Positions 30,850 through 39,809 are shown, numbered from the stretch's first letter. The stretch: DNA of 64,000 nucleotides from Streptococcus parasanguinis (GCF_016648855.1 NZ_JACLQU010000002.1:83610-147609), one strand, 5' to 3'. Numbers and translations: made by a program. The notes: generated by a model from the letters alone, not told the origin.

Positions 30850-31937
30850 TCCTTCTCCCTTCTACTTTCGTGAATTTTGGCATCAATCAACTCTAAAAAT
30901 TCATCGTAAAAATAGAGATTTTCCCTTGGCCCTGGACTCGCATCCACTTGGAATTGAACCCCTAAAATCGGTTGGTAACGATGACGAAAAGCTTCAATAC
31001 TATGGTCATTGACGTTTTCATGCGTGACCAATAAATCATGAGGTAGACTATCGCGTGCGATACTATACAAGTGATTTTGACTCGTTATCTCGATTTTTCC
31101 TGTCGCAATTTCACGTACAGGAATATTTAATCCGAAGTGTCCAACTTCCATGGGAGCTAGCTCAGCCCCGTATGCTTGAGCCAGCAGCTGGGCTCCCAAG
31201 CCCATGCCCCAGATTGGAATCTGACCATTGAGCTTTTTGATCAAGCGGCAGAGTTTTTTTACCTGATGGGGATCGCCAGGCCCACTGGATAAAATAACGC
31301 CATCGGGTTGCTGCTCCATCAGTTCATCATAAGAGATATCATAGGGATAGACAGTGACATTACAGTCCCTTTGACTCAGCTGGCGCAAGACAGAGTGCTT
31401 GACACCTAAATCAATCAAGGCAATACTCTTTCCAAAACCTGGTACAGCATAGGCCGTTTTTGTCGACACTTGACGCACTTGGTCCTTAGGAAGGACCGTT
31501 GCCCGCAACTGATCCAAGATATGTTCTATCGAGTCACCCTTGTTAATCACAGTCGCTTTCATCCGTCCATACTTGCGGACAATTTTTGCAACCTGACGCG
31601 TGTCGATTCCCATAATACCCGGGATTTTTTTTCGCTTCAAGAACTCATCCAAGGTCATCTGTTGCCGCCAATTGCTCGGCATCTCCACCAAATGCTGAAC
31701 CACCACTGCCAGACAAGTCGGTGTAATGGATTCAGAATCATCCCGATTGATCCCTGTTGCGCCAATAACTGGAAAGGTAAAGGAGAGGATCTGGCCACTA
31801 AAAGCCTGATCCGTAATCAATTCTTGATGGCCTGTCATGGCAGTCGTAAAGACCAATTCACCAGTCACATATAAGTCTGCACCAAAGGCTTCCCCTTCAA
31901 ATACAGTCCCATCCTCTAGGACCAATAATCGTTTCAT
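30846..31937 (-). CDS. CarA homologue lacking the amidotransferase catalytic triad
   Basis: 363 residues, full CarA length. The N-terminal domain is typical (KRLLVLEDGTVFEGEAFGAD, TGINRDDSES, GIMGIDTRQ), and the class I glutamine amidotransferase domain keeps its frame (LSSGPGDP). But the nucleophile motif GICLGHQ reads GMGLGAQ (Cys to Gly246, His to Ala249) and the HPE motif reads QVD (His to Gln330, Glu to Asp332). Glutaminase activity should therefore be absent. It lies 125 bases after pyrB, behind a possible terminator, with a possible promoter of its own, and is coupled to the carB-like gene. Confidence 0.88.
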   Translation of the reverse strand: MKRLLVLEDGTVFEGEAFGADLYVTGELVFTTAMTGHQELITDQAFSGQILSFTFPVIGATGINRDDSESITPTCLAVVVQHLVEMPSNWRQQMTLDEFLKRKKIPGIMGIDTRQVAKIVRKYGRMKATVINKGDSIEHILDQLRATVLPKDQVRQVSTKTAYAVPGFGKSIALIDLGVKHSVLRQLSQRDCNVTVYPYDISYDELMEQQPDGVILSSGPGDPHQVKKLCRLIKKLNGQIPIWGMGLGAQLLAQAYGAELAPMEVGHFGLNIPVREIATGKIEITSQNHLYSIARDSLPHDLLVTHENVNDHSIEAFRHRYQPILGVQFQVDASPGPRENLYFYDEFLELIDAKIHESRREKE

Positions 31938-31968
31938 CGAACCCCTCCCTTCTTTTTACACTAATCCA

Positions 31969-31977
31969 ATTTTATCA
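31969..31977 (-). promoter_or_regulatory. Possible extended -10 promoter of the carA/carB-like pair
   Basis: Minus strand TGATAAAAT (TG-N-TAAAAT; -10 at 31969-31974), about 30 bases before the ATG and just downstream of a terminator-like hairpin. No clear -35. Confidence 0.4.
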
Positions 31978-31990
31978 TAGTTCCTCAAAA

Positions 31991-32043
31991 AAAGGAAAGT
32001 CAGATTCCATGTAGCTGTCTACTCTGTCCTCTTCCTTTCCTTT
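31991..32043 (-). terminator. Possible terminator/attenuator between pyrB and the carA-like gene
   Basis: A 9-bp stem AAAGGAAAG/CTTTCCTTT encloses 35 bases that contain a nested GTAG-CTGT-CTAC-like hairpin; the outer stem runs into a T-run on the minus strand. It does not show the PyrR-binding consensus. Confidence 0.4.
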
Positions 32044-32062
32044 CAATGAATTGTCAGTTATC

Positions 32063-32986
32063 TTATTTTGCACCGCGACCTTTAAGGACGGCTTCAATGA
32101 TGGCCATACGGACAAAGACACCGTTGGTCATTTGTTCTACGATGCGTGATTTAGGAGCTTCTACCAAGTGGTCCGCAATTTCAACGTCACGGTTGACTGG
32201 TGCTGGGTGCATCAAGATCGCTGTATCTTTCATACGGTCATAACGTTCTTGAGTCAAACCATGAAGACGGTGGTAGTTTTCTTTAGAGAAGAGTGATTCG
32301 TAATCATGACGTTCGTGTTGCACACGCAAGAACATCATCACATCTACATCTTCAATGACTTCATCGATAGTGACGAAGGTTCCATAGTCTTCAAATTCCG
32401 CACTTCTCCATTCGTCTGGACCTGCAAAGTAGAGGGTTGCTCCCAAACGTTTCAAGATTTGCATATTTGATTTTGCCACACGTGAGTGATCCAAGTCCCC
32501 AGCGATACAAACCTTAAGTCCATCAAAATGACCAAACTCTTGATAGATGGTCATCAAATCAAGCAAACTTTGACTTGGGTGTTGACCGGATCCATCTCCC
32601 CCGTTGACAATTGAAGCTGTGATCGTTGGGCTTTCAACCAATTCTTTGTAGTAGTCCACTTCAGGGTGACGGATGACGCAGACATCTACACCAAGAGCTG
32701 ACATGGTTAAGATGGTATCGTAAAGTGTTTCCCCTTTGTTCACAGAGCTTGTCTTCACATCAAAGTCAAGGAGATCACATCCCAATTTCAACTCTGCCAC
32801 TTCAAAGGCTTTGTGGGTACGAGTTGAAGGTTCAAAGAAAAGGTTTGAGATGATGTGTTGGTCTTCGTAGGATGCTTTAGCTCCGTTTTTGAACTCAATC
32901 CCACGTTTGATCAATGCCATTACTTCTTCATTGGTAAGAGTTTCCATTGAGACAAGGTTTTTAAGAGCGATTTGATTTTCAGACAT
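32063..32986 (-). CDS. pyrB: Aspartate carbamoyltransferase, catalytic subunit
   Basis: 307 residues from ATG 32986 (aaaggag upstream). It joins carbamoyl phosphate and aspartate in pyrimidine synthesis. The carbamoyl-phosphate loop [15 protein letters not shown], the HPS motif in [10 protein letters not shown], and the late [12 protein letters not shown] are all intact, so this enzyme appears functional, in contrast to the CarA/CarB homologues after it. Confidence 0.98.
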   Translation of the reverse strand: MSENQIALKNLVSMETLTNEEVMALIKRGIEFKNGAKASYEDQHIISNLFFEPSTRTHKAFEVAELKLGCDLLDFDVKTSSVNKGETLYDTILTMSALGVDVCVIRHPEVDYYKELVESPTITASIVNGGDGSGQHPSQSLLDLMTIYQEFGHFDGLKVCIAGDLDHSRVAKSNMQILKRLGATLYFAGPDEWRSAEFEDYGTFVTIDEVIEDVDVMMFLRVQHERHDYESLFSKENYHRLHGLTQERYDRMKDTAILMHPAPVNRDVEIADHLVEAPKSRIVEQMTNGVFVRMAIIEAVLKGRGAK

Positions 32987-33032
32987 GTTGATTCTCCTTT
33001 TATAATGTGAATGCAAATAGTTTACAATTTGT

Positions 33033-33551
33033 TTAAGCTTCTTTGATGAGGACGCGGTCTTGACCGTCTAGCTCCACCATCTCGACAATGATTTCCTCTG
33101 ACTTACTGGTCGGGATATTTTTCCCAACAAAGTCCGGACGAATCGGCAACTCCCGATGCCCACGGTCGACTAGAACCGCCAGACTCACTCGAGCAGGACG
33201 ACCGTGACTGACCAGATTGTCAATGGCAGCGCGAATCGTGCGACCTGTATAGAGGACATCATCGATCAAAATGACTTCTCTATGAGCGATATCAACTGGT
33301 AAGACCGTCGTATCTTCTGTCGCCTTCATGTCATCTCGGAAAGGCTTGGTATCTAGTTCTGCTACAGGGACATCGATTTGTTCCAGCTGAGAGAGGCGTT
33401 CTTGGATCCGGCGAGCGATGTAAACACCACGCGTCTTGATCCCCACCAGCACAATCTGGCTCAAATCTTTGTTTCGTTCAATGATTTCGTAGGTGATCCG
33501 GGTAATGGCCCGTTTCATCGTCAAATCATCAACGACTTCTTTGGTTTTCAT
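33033..33551 (-). CDS. pyrR: Pyrimidine operon regulator / uracil phosphoribosyltransferase PyrR
   Basis: 172 residues. The PRPP-binding loop [17 protein letters not shown] and [13 protein letters not shown] are typical. PyrR binds UMP and the leader RNA and so favours termination. It is the first gene after a PyrR leader and precedes pyrB. Confidence 0.98.
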   Translation of the reverse strand: MKTKEVVDDLTMKRAITRITYEIIERNKDLSQIVLVGIKTRGVYIARRIQERLSQLEQIDVPVAELDTKPFRDDMKATEDTTVLPVDIAHREVILIDDVLYTGRTIRAAIDNLVSHGRPARVSLAVLVDRGHRELPIRPDFVGKNIPTSKSEEIIVEMVELDGQDRVLIKEA

Positions 33552-33577
33552 TCAGTCCTCCTTAGTTGTAAAAGAAA

Positions 33578-33700
33578 AACCTCCTTTTTCAAGGAGGTTC
33601 AGCAAATGAATGGTCTAAGAGGATAGAGTCTCGCCCTATGGTCCTAGCCATTGTTTTTCACAGTCTCCTTGCCTGCCTCACGGGACAGGATTAAAGGATT
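33578..33700 (-). promoter_or_regulatory. PyrR-dependent attenuator leader
   Basis: On the minus strand the conserved PyrR-binding hairpin reads ATCCTGTCCCGTGAGGCAGG (around 33670-33693) followed by CAAGGAG. It is followed by an antiterminator region and by a terminator stem AACCTCCTT/AAGGAGGTT (33578-33599) with a T-run, directly upstream of pyrR. PyrR-UMP should stabilise the first hairpin and allow the terminator to form. Confidence 0.85.
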
Positions 33701-33715
33701 TATTTAATTGAGATA

Positions 33716-33744
33716 ACTATATCACAGTTTCAAACGACATGCAA
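33716..33744 (-). promoter_or_regulatory. Promoter of the pyr operon
   Basis: Minus strand TTGCAT (33739-33744) and TATAGT (33716-33721) with an upstream TG; spacer 17. Confidence 0.6.
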
Positions 33745-33813
33745 GAAAAAACTCAATATTTTTCAAAAAAATTTAAAAACATGACTTTTCCTTCAAATAA
33801 TGTTCGGTTTTTA

Positions 33814-34449
33814 CTAAGAAACAGCTGATTTTCGCTTGATATTTTTAATCCCATAGAGCACATAGCCAGCCAAGAGATAGGCGATAAAAATGATCACCAC
33901 CCATTTGCCCACAAAAGCCCAGCCGTATTTATTAACATTGATAAAGAAATAGGCAAAGGGACTATCTTTTGCACCTGGAATAGGCCACTTCAATACCAAC
34001 CCATTGAGAAGGGCAAAGAGCATGTAAGCCAGGGGAATCAAGGTCCAAAGGAAGGGGTCGAGTCTACGGTATTGCTTGGCTTTATCAATCACTAGGGTAT
34101 CAAAGAAGAACATCAGAGGAACGATGTAATGACAAAGGAAGTTTTCCAAACGATAAAACTTCTCTGGTGTCGCAAGAGGCGCCAACATAAAGTGGTAGAT
34201 GACACAGGTGATCATAATGGACATGGTAACGGCGCCTTTCATACGAAGGTAGCCCTGAGTCTGGGTCGAACGACCTCGAACCATGCGCCAAACCATGTCT
34301 CCCATAAAGAACATGACCAACATGTTAGATAAAATGGTGTAATAGAGCATCATGCCAAAGCCACCATGCTTGGTCAGTTGCAGATAAACACCGAGTACAC
34401 TTAAGATAAACAATAGAAAACGATAGCTAAATAATAGTTTGGATTTCAT
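33814..34449 (-). CDS. Pr6Pr family membrane protein
   Basis: 211 residues with about six transmembrane segments. It carries the family marks ILSNML near the N-terminus, CVIYHFMLAP and NFLCHYIVPLMFFFDTL, and LAYMLFALLNG in the middle. Pr6Pr proteins are related to androgen-induced/FAR-17a-type membrane proteins; the streptococcal role is unknown. It is monocistronic, with a family B repeat upstream. Confidence 0.8.
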   Translation of the reverse strand: MKSKLLFSYRFLLFILSVLGVYLQLTKHGGFGMMLYYTILSNMLVMFFMGDMVWRMVRGRSTQTQGYLRMKGAVTMSIMITCVIYHFMLAPLATPEKFYRLENFLCHYIVPLMFFFDTLVIDKAKQYRRLDPFLWTLIPLAYMLFALLNGLVLKWPIPGAKDSPFAYFFINVNKYGWAFVGKWVVIIFIAYLLAGYVLYGIKNIKRKSAVS

Positions 34450-34494
34450 AGTATTCTCCTGAAAGAAAAGGGGCTAGGCCCTTCAGTTTAATCA

Positions 34495-34745
34495 GGAACT
34501 TTCCTTAAGTGAGGACGGACGTCAGCGAACTTCTACGAAGTTCCATGACTTATTAAGATACAAAGGGCGTATACGGATAAAGTCAAAATAGGAAGTTTGA
34601 CGCAGAATCTTTCGATTCTAGGAGAACTTATCTTTTTGACAGAATCCGTAGCCCGTGTTCAATTAGTTTTGAACCTAAAGTTTCAAAACTCCCGAGTACT
34701 TGAATCAATACTGTTTCAAGTACTTTTCTCACAGCGGAAAGTTCC
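34495..34745. repeat. Intergenic hairpin repeat, family B, copy 1
   Basis: 251 bases bounded by perfect 10-bp inverted ends GGAACTTTCC/GGAAAGTTCC. Inside are hairpins at 34695-34724 (AGTACTTGAA/TTCAAGTACT), 34665-34690 (AGTTTTGAA/TTCAAAACT), near 34528-34543 (GAACTTC/GAAGTTC) and AGAATC/GATTCT near 34605-34619. A shorter, inverted copy is at 57010-57171 with conserved ends and base-paired changes. No coding frame is convincing. Confidence 0.8.
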
Positions 34746-34786
34746 ATTATAAACTTAAATAACTCTATTAATTTGTGTACTTTTCT

Positions 34787-35122
34787 TTAGATTTTCTTCA
34801 CAAATTCTGATTTGAGTTTCATTGCACCAAAGCCATCAATCTTACAATCGATGTTGTGGTCTCCTTCCACGATACGGATATTTTTCACGCGCGTACCTTG
34901 TTTCAAATCTTTCGGTGCCCCCTTCACTTTCAAATCTTTGATCAAGGTCACCGTATCGCCATCAGCCAATTTGTTTCCGTTGGCATCAATCGCTACGACA
35001 CCCTCTTCTTCTTCGACCTCAGCTGGGTTCCATTCATACGCACACTCTGGGCACACCAAGAGCGCTCCATCTTCATACACGTATTCAGAGTTACATTTTG
35101 GACAGTTTGGTAAGTTATTCAT
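34787..35122 (-). CDS. YjdM/PhnA-family zinc-ribbon protein
   Basis: 111 residues from ATG 35122 (aaggagat upstream). Zinc ribbon CPKC...CPEC near the N-terminus, then the PhnA/YjdM core [20 protein letters not shown] and [15 protein letters not shown] segment. In spite of the old name the family is not needed for phosphonate breakdown; its role is unclear. Confidence 0.9.
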   Translation of the reverse strand: MNNLPNCPKCNSEYVYEDGALLVCPECAYEWNPAEVEEEEGVVAIDANGNKLADGDTVTLIKDLKVKGAPKDLKQGTRVKNIRIVEGDHNIDCKIDGFGAMKLKSEFVKKI

Positions 35123-35249
35123 TTTTATCTCCTTATTCAAATTAACTTTCATAGTATACCATGAAAGCGAAAATTTGACAAATCCTGCTCGACTGTAGCA
35201 TTTTCAAGAAAAAAGAGGCGACTTGGCCTCCCTACATAGATAATATTTT

Positions 35250-36002
35250 TCAATCTTCCTGCAATTCTTGAATGTCTCGAATCACGCGCACACCTGCTTG
35301 ATTCTTCTCGCGCAGTTCAGCATCAGAGTATGGGAAGGTATTGATCAAGATACTCTCCATCCCAATACTTTGGGCAACAGCGACATCCGTCGTAAAGTCA
35401 TTCCCCACCATGACCGTTTTCTCAGGGTTCAACTGGTGTTCTTTCATCACTTCCAAGAGAAACTCTGGCTGAGGTTTGCGAATACCTGCATCAGATGACA
35501 AGTAAATGGCATGGAAAAGTTCTCTTAAACCAACCAAATCAATCTCCGGATTGGTAAAATCTGCTTGGGCATTAGATAAGAGGAAGATTCGGCAACCTGC
35601 AGCTTTCATATCCTCTAATACTTCTTTCGTGTGAGGATAAAGCTCCAACCGTTTGCGAGAAAGGACACGGAAAGTCCGCGCAATCAAACGTCCCCACTCT
35701 TTGAGGTGGACAACACTATTCCCACTTGGATGACCTTCTAAATACAATTGCACAAAAATGACCGTTAGATCAATCTCTGGGTAGGCAACTTGTTTTTCCT
35801 TAGCCAAGTCTTCTTCGGCTTGTTGCACCAACTCTCTATAACGTAGGCGCAGACCTTCTCCTGTGTAACTTGCCCCGTAGGATTGGTAGATCTGAGCCAT
35901 GGTATCCCATAAAATGGGACTCGACTCATCGGTTTCGATGTCGACCAAGGTTCCATAAAAATCAAAAATATAGTTTTTAAATGCGTACTTGTGCGGATTC
36001 AT
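35250..36002 (-). CDS. HAD-superfamily hydrolase, haloacid-dehalogenase-like
   Basis: 250 residues. Motif I is FDFYGTLVD: the first Asp (nucleophile) is present but the usual second Asp is Tyr, as in L-2-haloacid-dehalogenase-like members. LLSNAQ (II), RKPQPEFLLEV (III) and MVGNDFTTDVAVA (IV) follow. Substrate unknown. It overlaps the thioesterase gene by 26 bases; its own ribosome site (gggagtgagag) lies inside that gene. Confidence 0.85.
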   Translation of the reverse strand: MNPHKYAFKNYIFDFYGTLVDIETDESSPILWDTMAQIYQSYGASYTGEGLRLRYRELVQQAEEDLAKEKQVAYPEIDLTVIFVQLYLEGHPSGNSVVHLKEWGRLIARTFRVLSRKRLELYPHTKEVLEDMKAAGCRIFLLSNAQADFTNPEIDLVGLRELFHAIYLSSDAGIRKPQPEFLLEVMKEHQLNPEKTVMVGNDFTTDVAVAQSIGMESILINTFPYSDAELREKNQAGVRVIRDIQELQED

Positions 36003-36381
36003 CTCTCACTCCCGTAACAAACATCGTAAAGGTTGCCTTGCAGACATTGGCCCCATCTTGATTGGTAATATCAACATCCACAACTCGAGTCGTCCGTCCA
36101 CTGTGGACACATTCGCCATGGATGGTCAGGACATCACCCAGACGCCCTGCTTTCAAGTAATTGATTGAGGATTGCAAGGTCACCCCATCGACACCTTGAG
36201 AAACCACGACCAAACCACTGACTTGGTCACACAGGGTAAAGAGATAGCCTCCATGCGCATTTCCATAATAATTGAGCGATGATTCTACGACCTTGGTTGT
36301 CACCACTACATGGCCATCTCTCATCTTTTCGATTTCATAATTTTCAAATGCAGCAATTGCATCAAAGTGAAAATCTTTCAT
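35977..36381 (-). CDS. PaaI-family hotdog thioesterase
   Basis: 134 residues. The hotdog core NYYGNAHGGYLFTLCDQVSGL contains the HGG motif with the catalytic-type Asp in the following helix. It should hydrolyse an acyl-CoA or related thioester; the substrate is unknown. Coupled to the HAD gene. Confidence 0.88.
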   Translation of the reverse strand: MKDFHFDAIAAFENYEIEKMRDGHVVVTTKVVESSLNYYGNAHGGYLFTLCDQVSGLVVVSQGVDGVTLQSSINYLKAGRLGDVLTIHGECVHSGRTTRVVDVDITNQDGANVCKATFTMFVTGVRDESAQVRI

Positions 36382-36464
36382 ATACTTGCCACCTTTTCTA
36401 GCATCTTTTCAACTCCTCTATCATACTACAATTAAGGAGTAGATACAAGCGAAGGGGCAATTCC

Positions 36465-37562
36465 TTAGAAGCAGAAAAGGAGACTCCAACTGAGTAAGAA
36501 GACGATACTAGGCACAATATATTTTCTTGGGTGCTTCCAACATTCTCTCTTTAAATTCCATTTTCTTAAAGGGAAATAGATTTCAATCAGTAAGTGCAAA
36601 ACAGCTTCCACTACTGCTAGAATCATCACTCCTAGTAAAAATAGGATCCCCAAGTCAGGCATGACCACCATTTTTAATAAAAGAGCAACAAATAGATTCA
36701 CAGATAAGAAATAGGTCAGCAATACACGGTAATACATCAAGTAAAAGAACCGACTCTTAGGTAGGGACTTGACATGATCGATCAAATCTTTATCAGCGGA
36801 AATGAGGGTGGTTAATGGCGTATTGACAGAAGCAATTGTTAACAGGATGATGATTTTTAATGGAGCATCATAATCCTGTATCAAAATGAGAAAGAGGAAA
36901 ATGAGAGTAAATACAAAATTGATGGAAAAATAACGCTCTTGAAACAAGGAAATCCAAAAATAATTGCCACTTCTTCTCTTTGCGACGAGCAACTGATCAT
37001 GTTTTGAAATCGCGATCAAGTCCTCATTTTTAAAAATAAAGATAGCAACGAGGGCTGAAAGTAAGATCATATAGGACACTTGTTGGACCCATAAAGAAGA
37101 TACTGAAAGAACAGTCGTTACAAAAATGAGCACTCCTCCTAGAAAACTAGTCCTGGTATTGAACTGGATAAAGATATAAAACACACTCAATACCACCAGT
37201 AAGGAAAGGAGGACGAGCTTAAAGGATTGTAGCAGATCTAACCTGACTCCTAAAAAGAGGATCAATAACAGCACGCGCTCTAGTAAATTGAGAAGAAAGG
37301 TTACCGCAAGAAAAGACCCTTTGAAATGATTGAGAGACAAAGGAAGTTGGTAGTAGGCCTGGACCCTGTCCATCGAAAAGTAGGAATAGAGCAATTGAAA
37401 AGTTGATAGAGCAGTAACAATAGCCGTACTGATCAGCAAGACTTGAAAGCTCGTAGAGAATTTTGCCCCAACAAGATGGTAATAAAGAGCAAAGGCTAAG
37501 GAAGTCAAGAACAAGAAGAGCCGATTTTTGGATACCAAATCTCTAAAAATTGCTAGTAGCAT
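36465..37562 (-). CDS. ABC transporter membrane subunit
   Basis: 365 residues with about ten hydrophobic segments and no recognisable enzymatic motif. It follows the ATPase gene by 3 bases, so it is most likely the membrane partner. Sequence is of the poorly conserved ABC-2-like exporter type; the substrate is unknown. Confidence 0.72.
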   Translation of the reverse strand: MLLAIFRDLVSKNRLFLFLTSLAFALYYHLVGAKFSTSFQVLLISTAIVTALSTFQLLYSYFSMDRVQAYYQLPLSLNHFKGSFLAVTFLLNLLERVLLLILFLGVRLDLLQSFKLVLLSLLVVLSVFYIFIQFNTRTSFLGGVLIFVTTVLSVSSLWVQQVSYMILLSALVAIFIFKNEDLIAISKHDQLLVAKRRSGNYFWISLFQERYFSINFVFTLIFLFLILIQDYDAPLKIIILLTIASVNTPLTTLISADKDLIDHVKSLPKSRFFYLMYYRVLLTYFLSVNLFVALLLKMVVMPDLGILFLLGVMILAVVEAVLHLLIEIYFPLRKWNLKRECWKHPRKYIVPSIVFLLSWSLLFCF

Positions 37563-37565
37563 GCT

Positions 37566-38270
37566 CTACCCCCTCTGACGATTGACGTTCCGAAACCAAT
37601 CTTCTAAATTTGATTCGATCGCGTCTAGGTGACCATCTTCAATAGAATAAGCTGTATCACAAACCCGAACGATACTCTCTGCGATATGCGAACTCATCAG
37701 AATAGAGCCTTCTTCTTTATACTGCAATAGTAAACCATATAGAAATTCTGTCGCATCAAAATCTAGGCCATCAAATGGTTCATCCAAAATAAGGAGGGGA
37801 GGTTTGAGATAAAAAGCTGTGATCAAGAAGACTTTCTTCTTATTTCCCGTTGACAAACTACCGATATCGGTGTTGAGAAATTCTTCAAAATGAAAGCCTG
37901 AAATCAAGTCCTGCAATACCTTTTCATCTCTCTTTCGATGATACAAACGACAGACAAAATTAAAATAGTGAACAAAATCCCAGTTTAAAAAACTGTTGTT
38001 TTCAGTAAAAACTGTATAGGTACGGCTCTTATAGAAATTCGTATGAAAAGAGGTCCCCTTGTCTTCTATGGTAACAGTCTCAACTGCATACTGCCGATGA
38101 TCAAAGACACTACTTAAAGCTTTTAGCAAGGTTGTCTTCCCAGCTCCATTTCGACCAATCAACCCGACTACAGAATGATTGGGTACAAACAAATTCGTGT
38201 CTTTTATAACGGGCTTGCCTTTTTTATACCAAACGTTTAGCCCCTTGATGTTTAAACACTCACTCTTCAT
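37566..38270 (-). CDS. ABC transporter ATP-binding protein
   Basis: 234 residues with Walker A GLIGRNGAGKTTLLKAL, signature LSTGNKKKVFLITA and Walker B LLILDEPFDGLD. The ABC signature has LSTGN rather than LSGGQ, as in several ABC-2 exporters. It starts in an ATGA overlap with a small upstream membrane protein gene. Confidence 0.92.
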   Translation of the reverse strand: MKSECLNIKGLNVWYKKGKPVIKDTNLFVPNHSVVGLIGRNGAGKTTLLKALSSVFDHRQYAVETVTIEDKGTSFHTNFYKSRTYTVFTENNSFLNWDFVHYFNFVCRLYHRKRDEKVLQDLISGFHFEEFLNTDIGSLSTGNKKKVFLITAFYLKPPLLILDEPFDGLDFDATEFLYGLLLQYKEEGSILMSSHIAESIVRVCDTAYSIEDGHLDAIESNLEDWFRNVNRQRG

Positions 38271-38407
38271 CGACGCACTCCTTTATAAAGGTAAGAAGCC
38301 CCAACTAAAAGCAACAGCAAAGCGTATAACCATTCCTTTTGAAAGGCAAAGACTAAGGCACCGATCAAGAAGCAAATTCCTATAAGGATTCTAAATTGTA
38401 ATTTCAT
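38267..38407 (-). CDS. Small membrane protein (46 residues) heading the ABC operon
   Basis: ATG at 38407 with gaagg 8-12 bases upstream; the reading frame ends in a TGA that overlaps the ATPase start (ATGA). The product begins MKLQFRILIGICFLIGAL and has two hydrophobic stretches separated by QKEW, ending KGVRR. It is probably an accessory subunit of the ABC transporter. The tight overlap is the main support. Confidence 0.65.
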   Translation of the reverse strand: MKLQFRILIGICFLIGALVFAFQKEWLYALLLLLVGASYLYKGVRR

Positions 38408-38536
38408 ATCTTGCCTTCTTTCTATTCACAGTATGAAAGATTACAATTGTATTTTATGCTTATACTATAGTACTTTTTCTGAGCAGATTCAAGCACGAAT
38501 GGAATATTCTTACTTCTTTTACCTTACAAGCAAAAA

Positions 38537-38717
38537 AGAGAGTGGGACAGAAATCGGTAATTCGTTAGAATTCGATTTCGTCGTCCCACCTCCGCACAGT
38601 TGAGTAGGGCTGTAAAAGCTGATGAAATCAGCGTAGTAGAGCCCACTCAACCACTGCGTCTTGCTCGACAATCCAAAAATAATTGAGAGGCTAGGACCTT
38701 TGTCCCAGCCTCTTTTT
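38537..38717. repeat. Intergenic modular repeat, family A, copy 2
   Basis: Reverse orientation to copy 1 and over 90% similar by eye. On the plus strand it starts AGAGAGTGGGACAG and ends GTCCCAGCCTCTTTTT, where the last hairpin (GAGGCTAGGAC / GTCCCAGCCTC) plus T-run makes a good terminator. It lies between the divergent ABC operon promoter and the SemiSWEET gene. Confidence 0.85.
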
Positions 38718-38807
38718 GTACGAAAACCGACTGCGATTGTTTTTGTTTTTCAAAGGGATACACAAAAAAGACTGAACCCGTAGAGTTCAGTCTTTGTTCA
38801 CTTTCTA

Positions 38808-39071
38808 TTAAAGTGATGTAAGGAAAGTCAATCCCCCTAGGATGACACCTGCCGAATTCGGAATGATCAAAATCCAGTCTTTTTTAGGTTCCTTTGTCCA
38901 ACCATAAATGACCCAGATCAAGCAAGAAATAGCAGCTGACAAGGGTTGGAAAGGTTGGGCCTTATTTCCCTGTAAATTAGCAATAATTTGTGGGATGTAG
39001 GCAATGAAAACGATAATCCCAATAAAGGCACCGATCGAGCCAACGATTTGGTTGATTTTTTGTTTATTCAT
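38808..39071 (-). CDS. SemiSWEET sugar transporter 1
   Basis: 87 residues with three transmembrane helices and the PQ-loop motif FIAYIPQIIANLQG in helix 1, and CLIWVIYGW in helix 2. SemiSWEETs form dimers that move sugars by facilitated diffusion. It is divergent to a second SemiSWEET at 39360, which is about 50% similar by eye. Confidence 0.88.
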   Translation of the reverse strand: MNKQKINQIVGSIGAFIGIIVFIAYIPQIIANLQGNKAQPFQPLSAAISCLIWVIYGWTKEPKKDWILIIPNSAGVILGGLTFLTSL

Positions 39072-39288
39072 AAAATTTTACCTCTGTGTATCATAATAGC
39101 ATAAGTAGGAAGAAAATGCAATTAATTTGCATGCTACGCAAAATGAAAACGATCACATTTGCAAAAGAATTAGACAAAGTGTCAAAAAATGGCAACTAGA
39201 GAGAAAATTCACTCGAAAAGAAATCCATCTTCCTGCAAAATCACAAGATTGTGACACTTTACAGTTCGGTAACATTTGAAAAAAAGAC

Positions 39289-39317
39289 TTGAATTTGTAA
39301 AGGACAAAAGGTAGAAT
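39289..39317 (+). promoter_or_regulatory. Promoter of SemiSWEET 2
   Basis: TTGAAT (39289-39294) and TAGAAT (39312-39317), spacer 17. The 288-base region between the two divergent SemiSWEET genes has no other gene. Confidence 0.5.
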
Positions 39318-39359
39318 AGTGCATACTTTAAAAAAAGAAAAGGAAATGGTAGTTTCAAA

Positions 39360-39617
39360 ATGAATGAAAAACAAATGAAAATTCTTGGTTGGGTTGCGAC
39401 CTTTATGTCTGTTATGATGTATGTGTCTTACTTCCCACAAATCATGGATAACCTCGCAGGTCACAAAGGGAACTTTGTTCAACCCCTTGTCGCAGCCATC
39501 AACTGTAGCCTTTGGGTTTACTACGGACTCTTCAAAAAAGAACGCGATATTCCACTTGCTGCAGCTAATGCACCAGGGATCATCTTTGGTTTGATCACAG
39601 CGATCACAGCCTTGTAA
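39360..39617 (+). CDS. SemiSWEET sugar transporter 2
   Basis: 85 residues, three transmembrane helices, PQ-loop motif MYVSYFPQIMDNLAG and CSLWVYYGLFK. It is a paralogue of the divergent gene at 38808-39071. It ends just before a family A repeat whose hairpin probably terminates it. Confidence 0.88.
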   Translation: MNEKQMKILGWVATFMSVMMYVSYFPQIMDNLAGHKGNFVQPLVAAINCSLWVYYGLFKKERDIPLAAANAPGIIFGLITAITAL

Positions 39618-39625
39618 TCAATGAA

Positions 39626-39809
39626 AGAGAGAGTGGGACAGAAATTGGTAATTCGTTATAATTCGATTTCATCGTCCCACCTCTGCACAGTTGAGTAGGG
39701 CTGTAAAAGCTGATGAAATCAGCGTAGTAGATCCCACTCAACCACTGCGTCTTGCTCGACAATCTAAAGACAATTGAGAGGCTAGGACTTTTGTCCCAGC
39801 CTCTTTTTT
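39626..39809. repeat. Intergenic modular repeat, family A, copy 3
   Basis: Same orientation as copy 2 and nearly identical to it. It flanks the SemiSWEET pair on the other side, so the two direct copies bracket a 900-base segment. The terminal GAGGCTAGGAC/GTCCCAGCCTC hairpin and T-run should terminate SemiSWEET 2. Confidence 0.85.

Noticed and set aside
34450..34786. Riboswitch upstream of the Pr6Pr or YjdM genes
   Set aside because: The structure belongs to repeat family B, which also occurs in another context (57010-57171), so it is not gene-specific.
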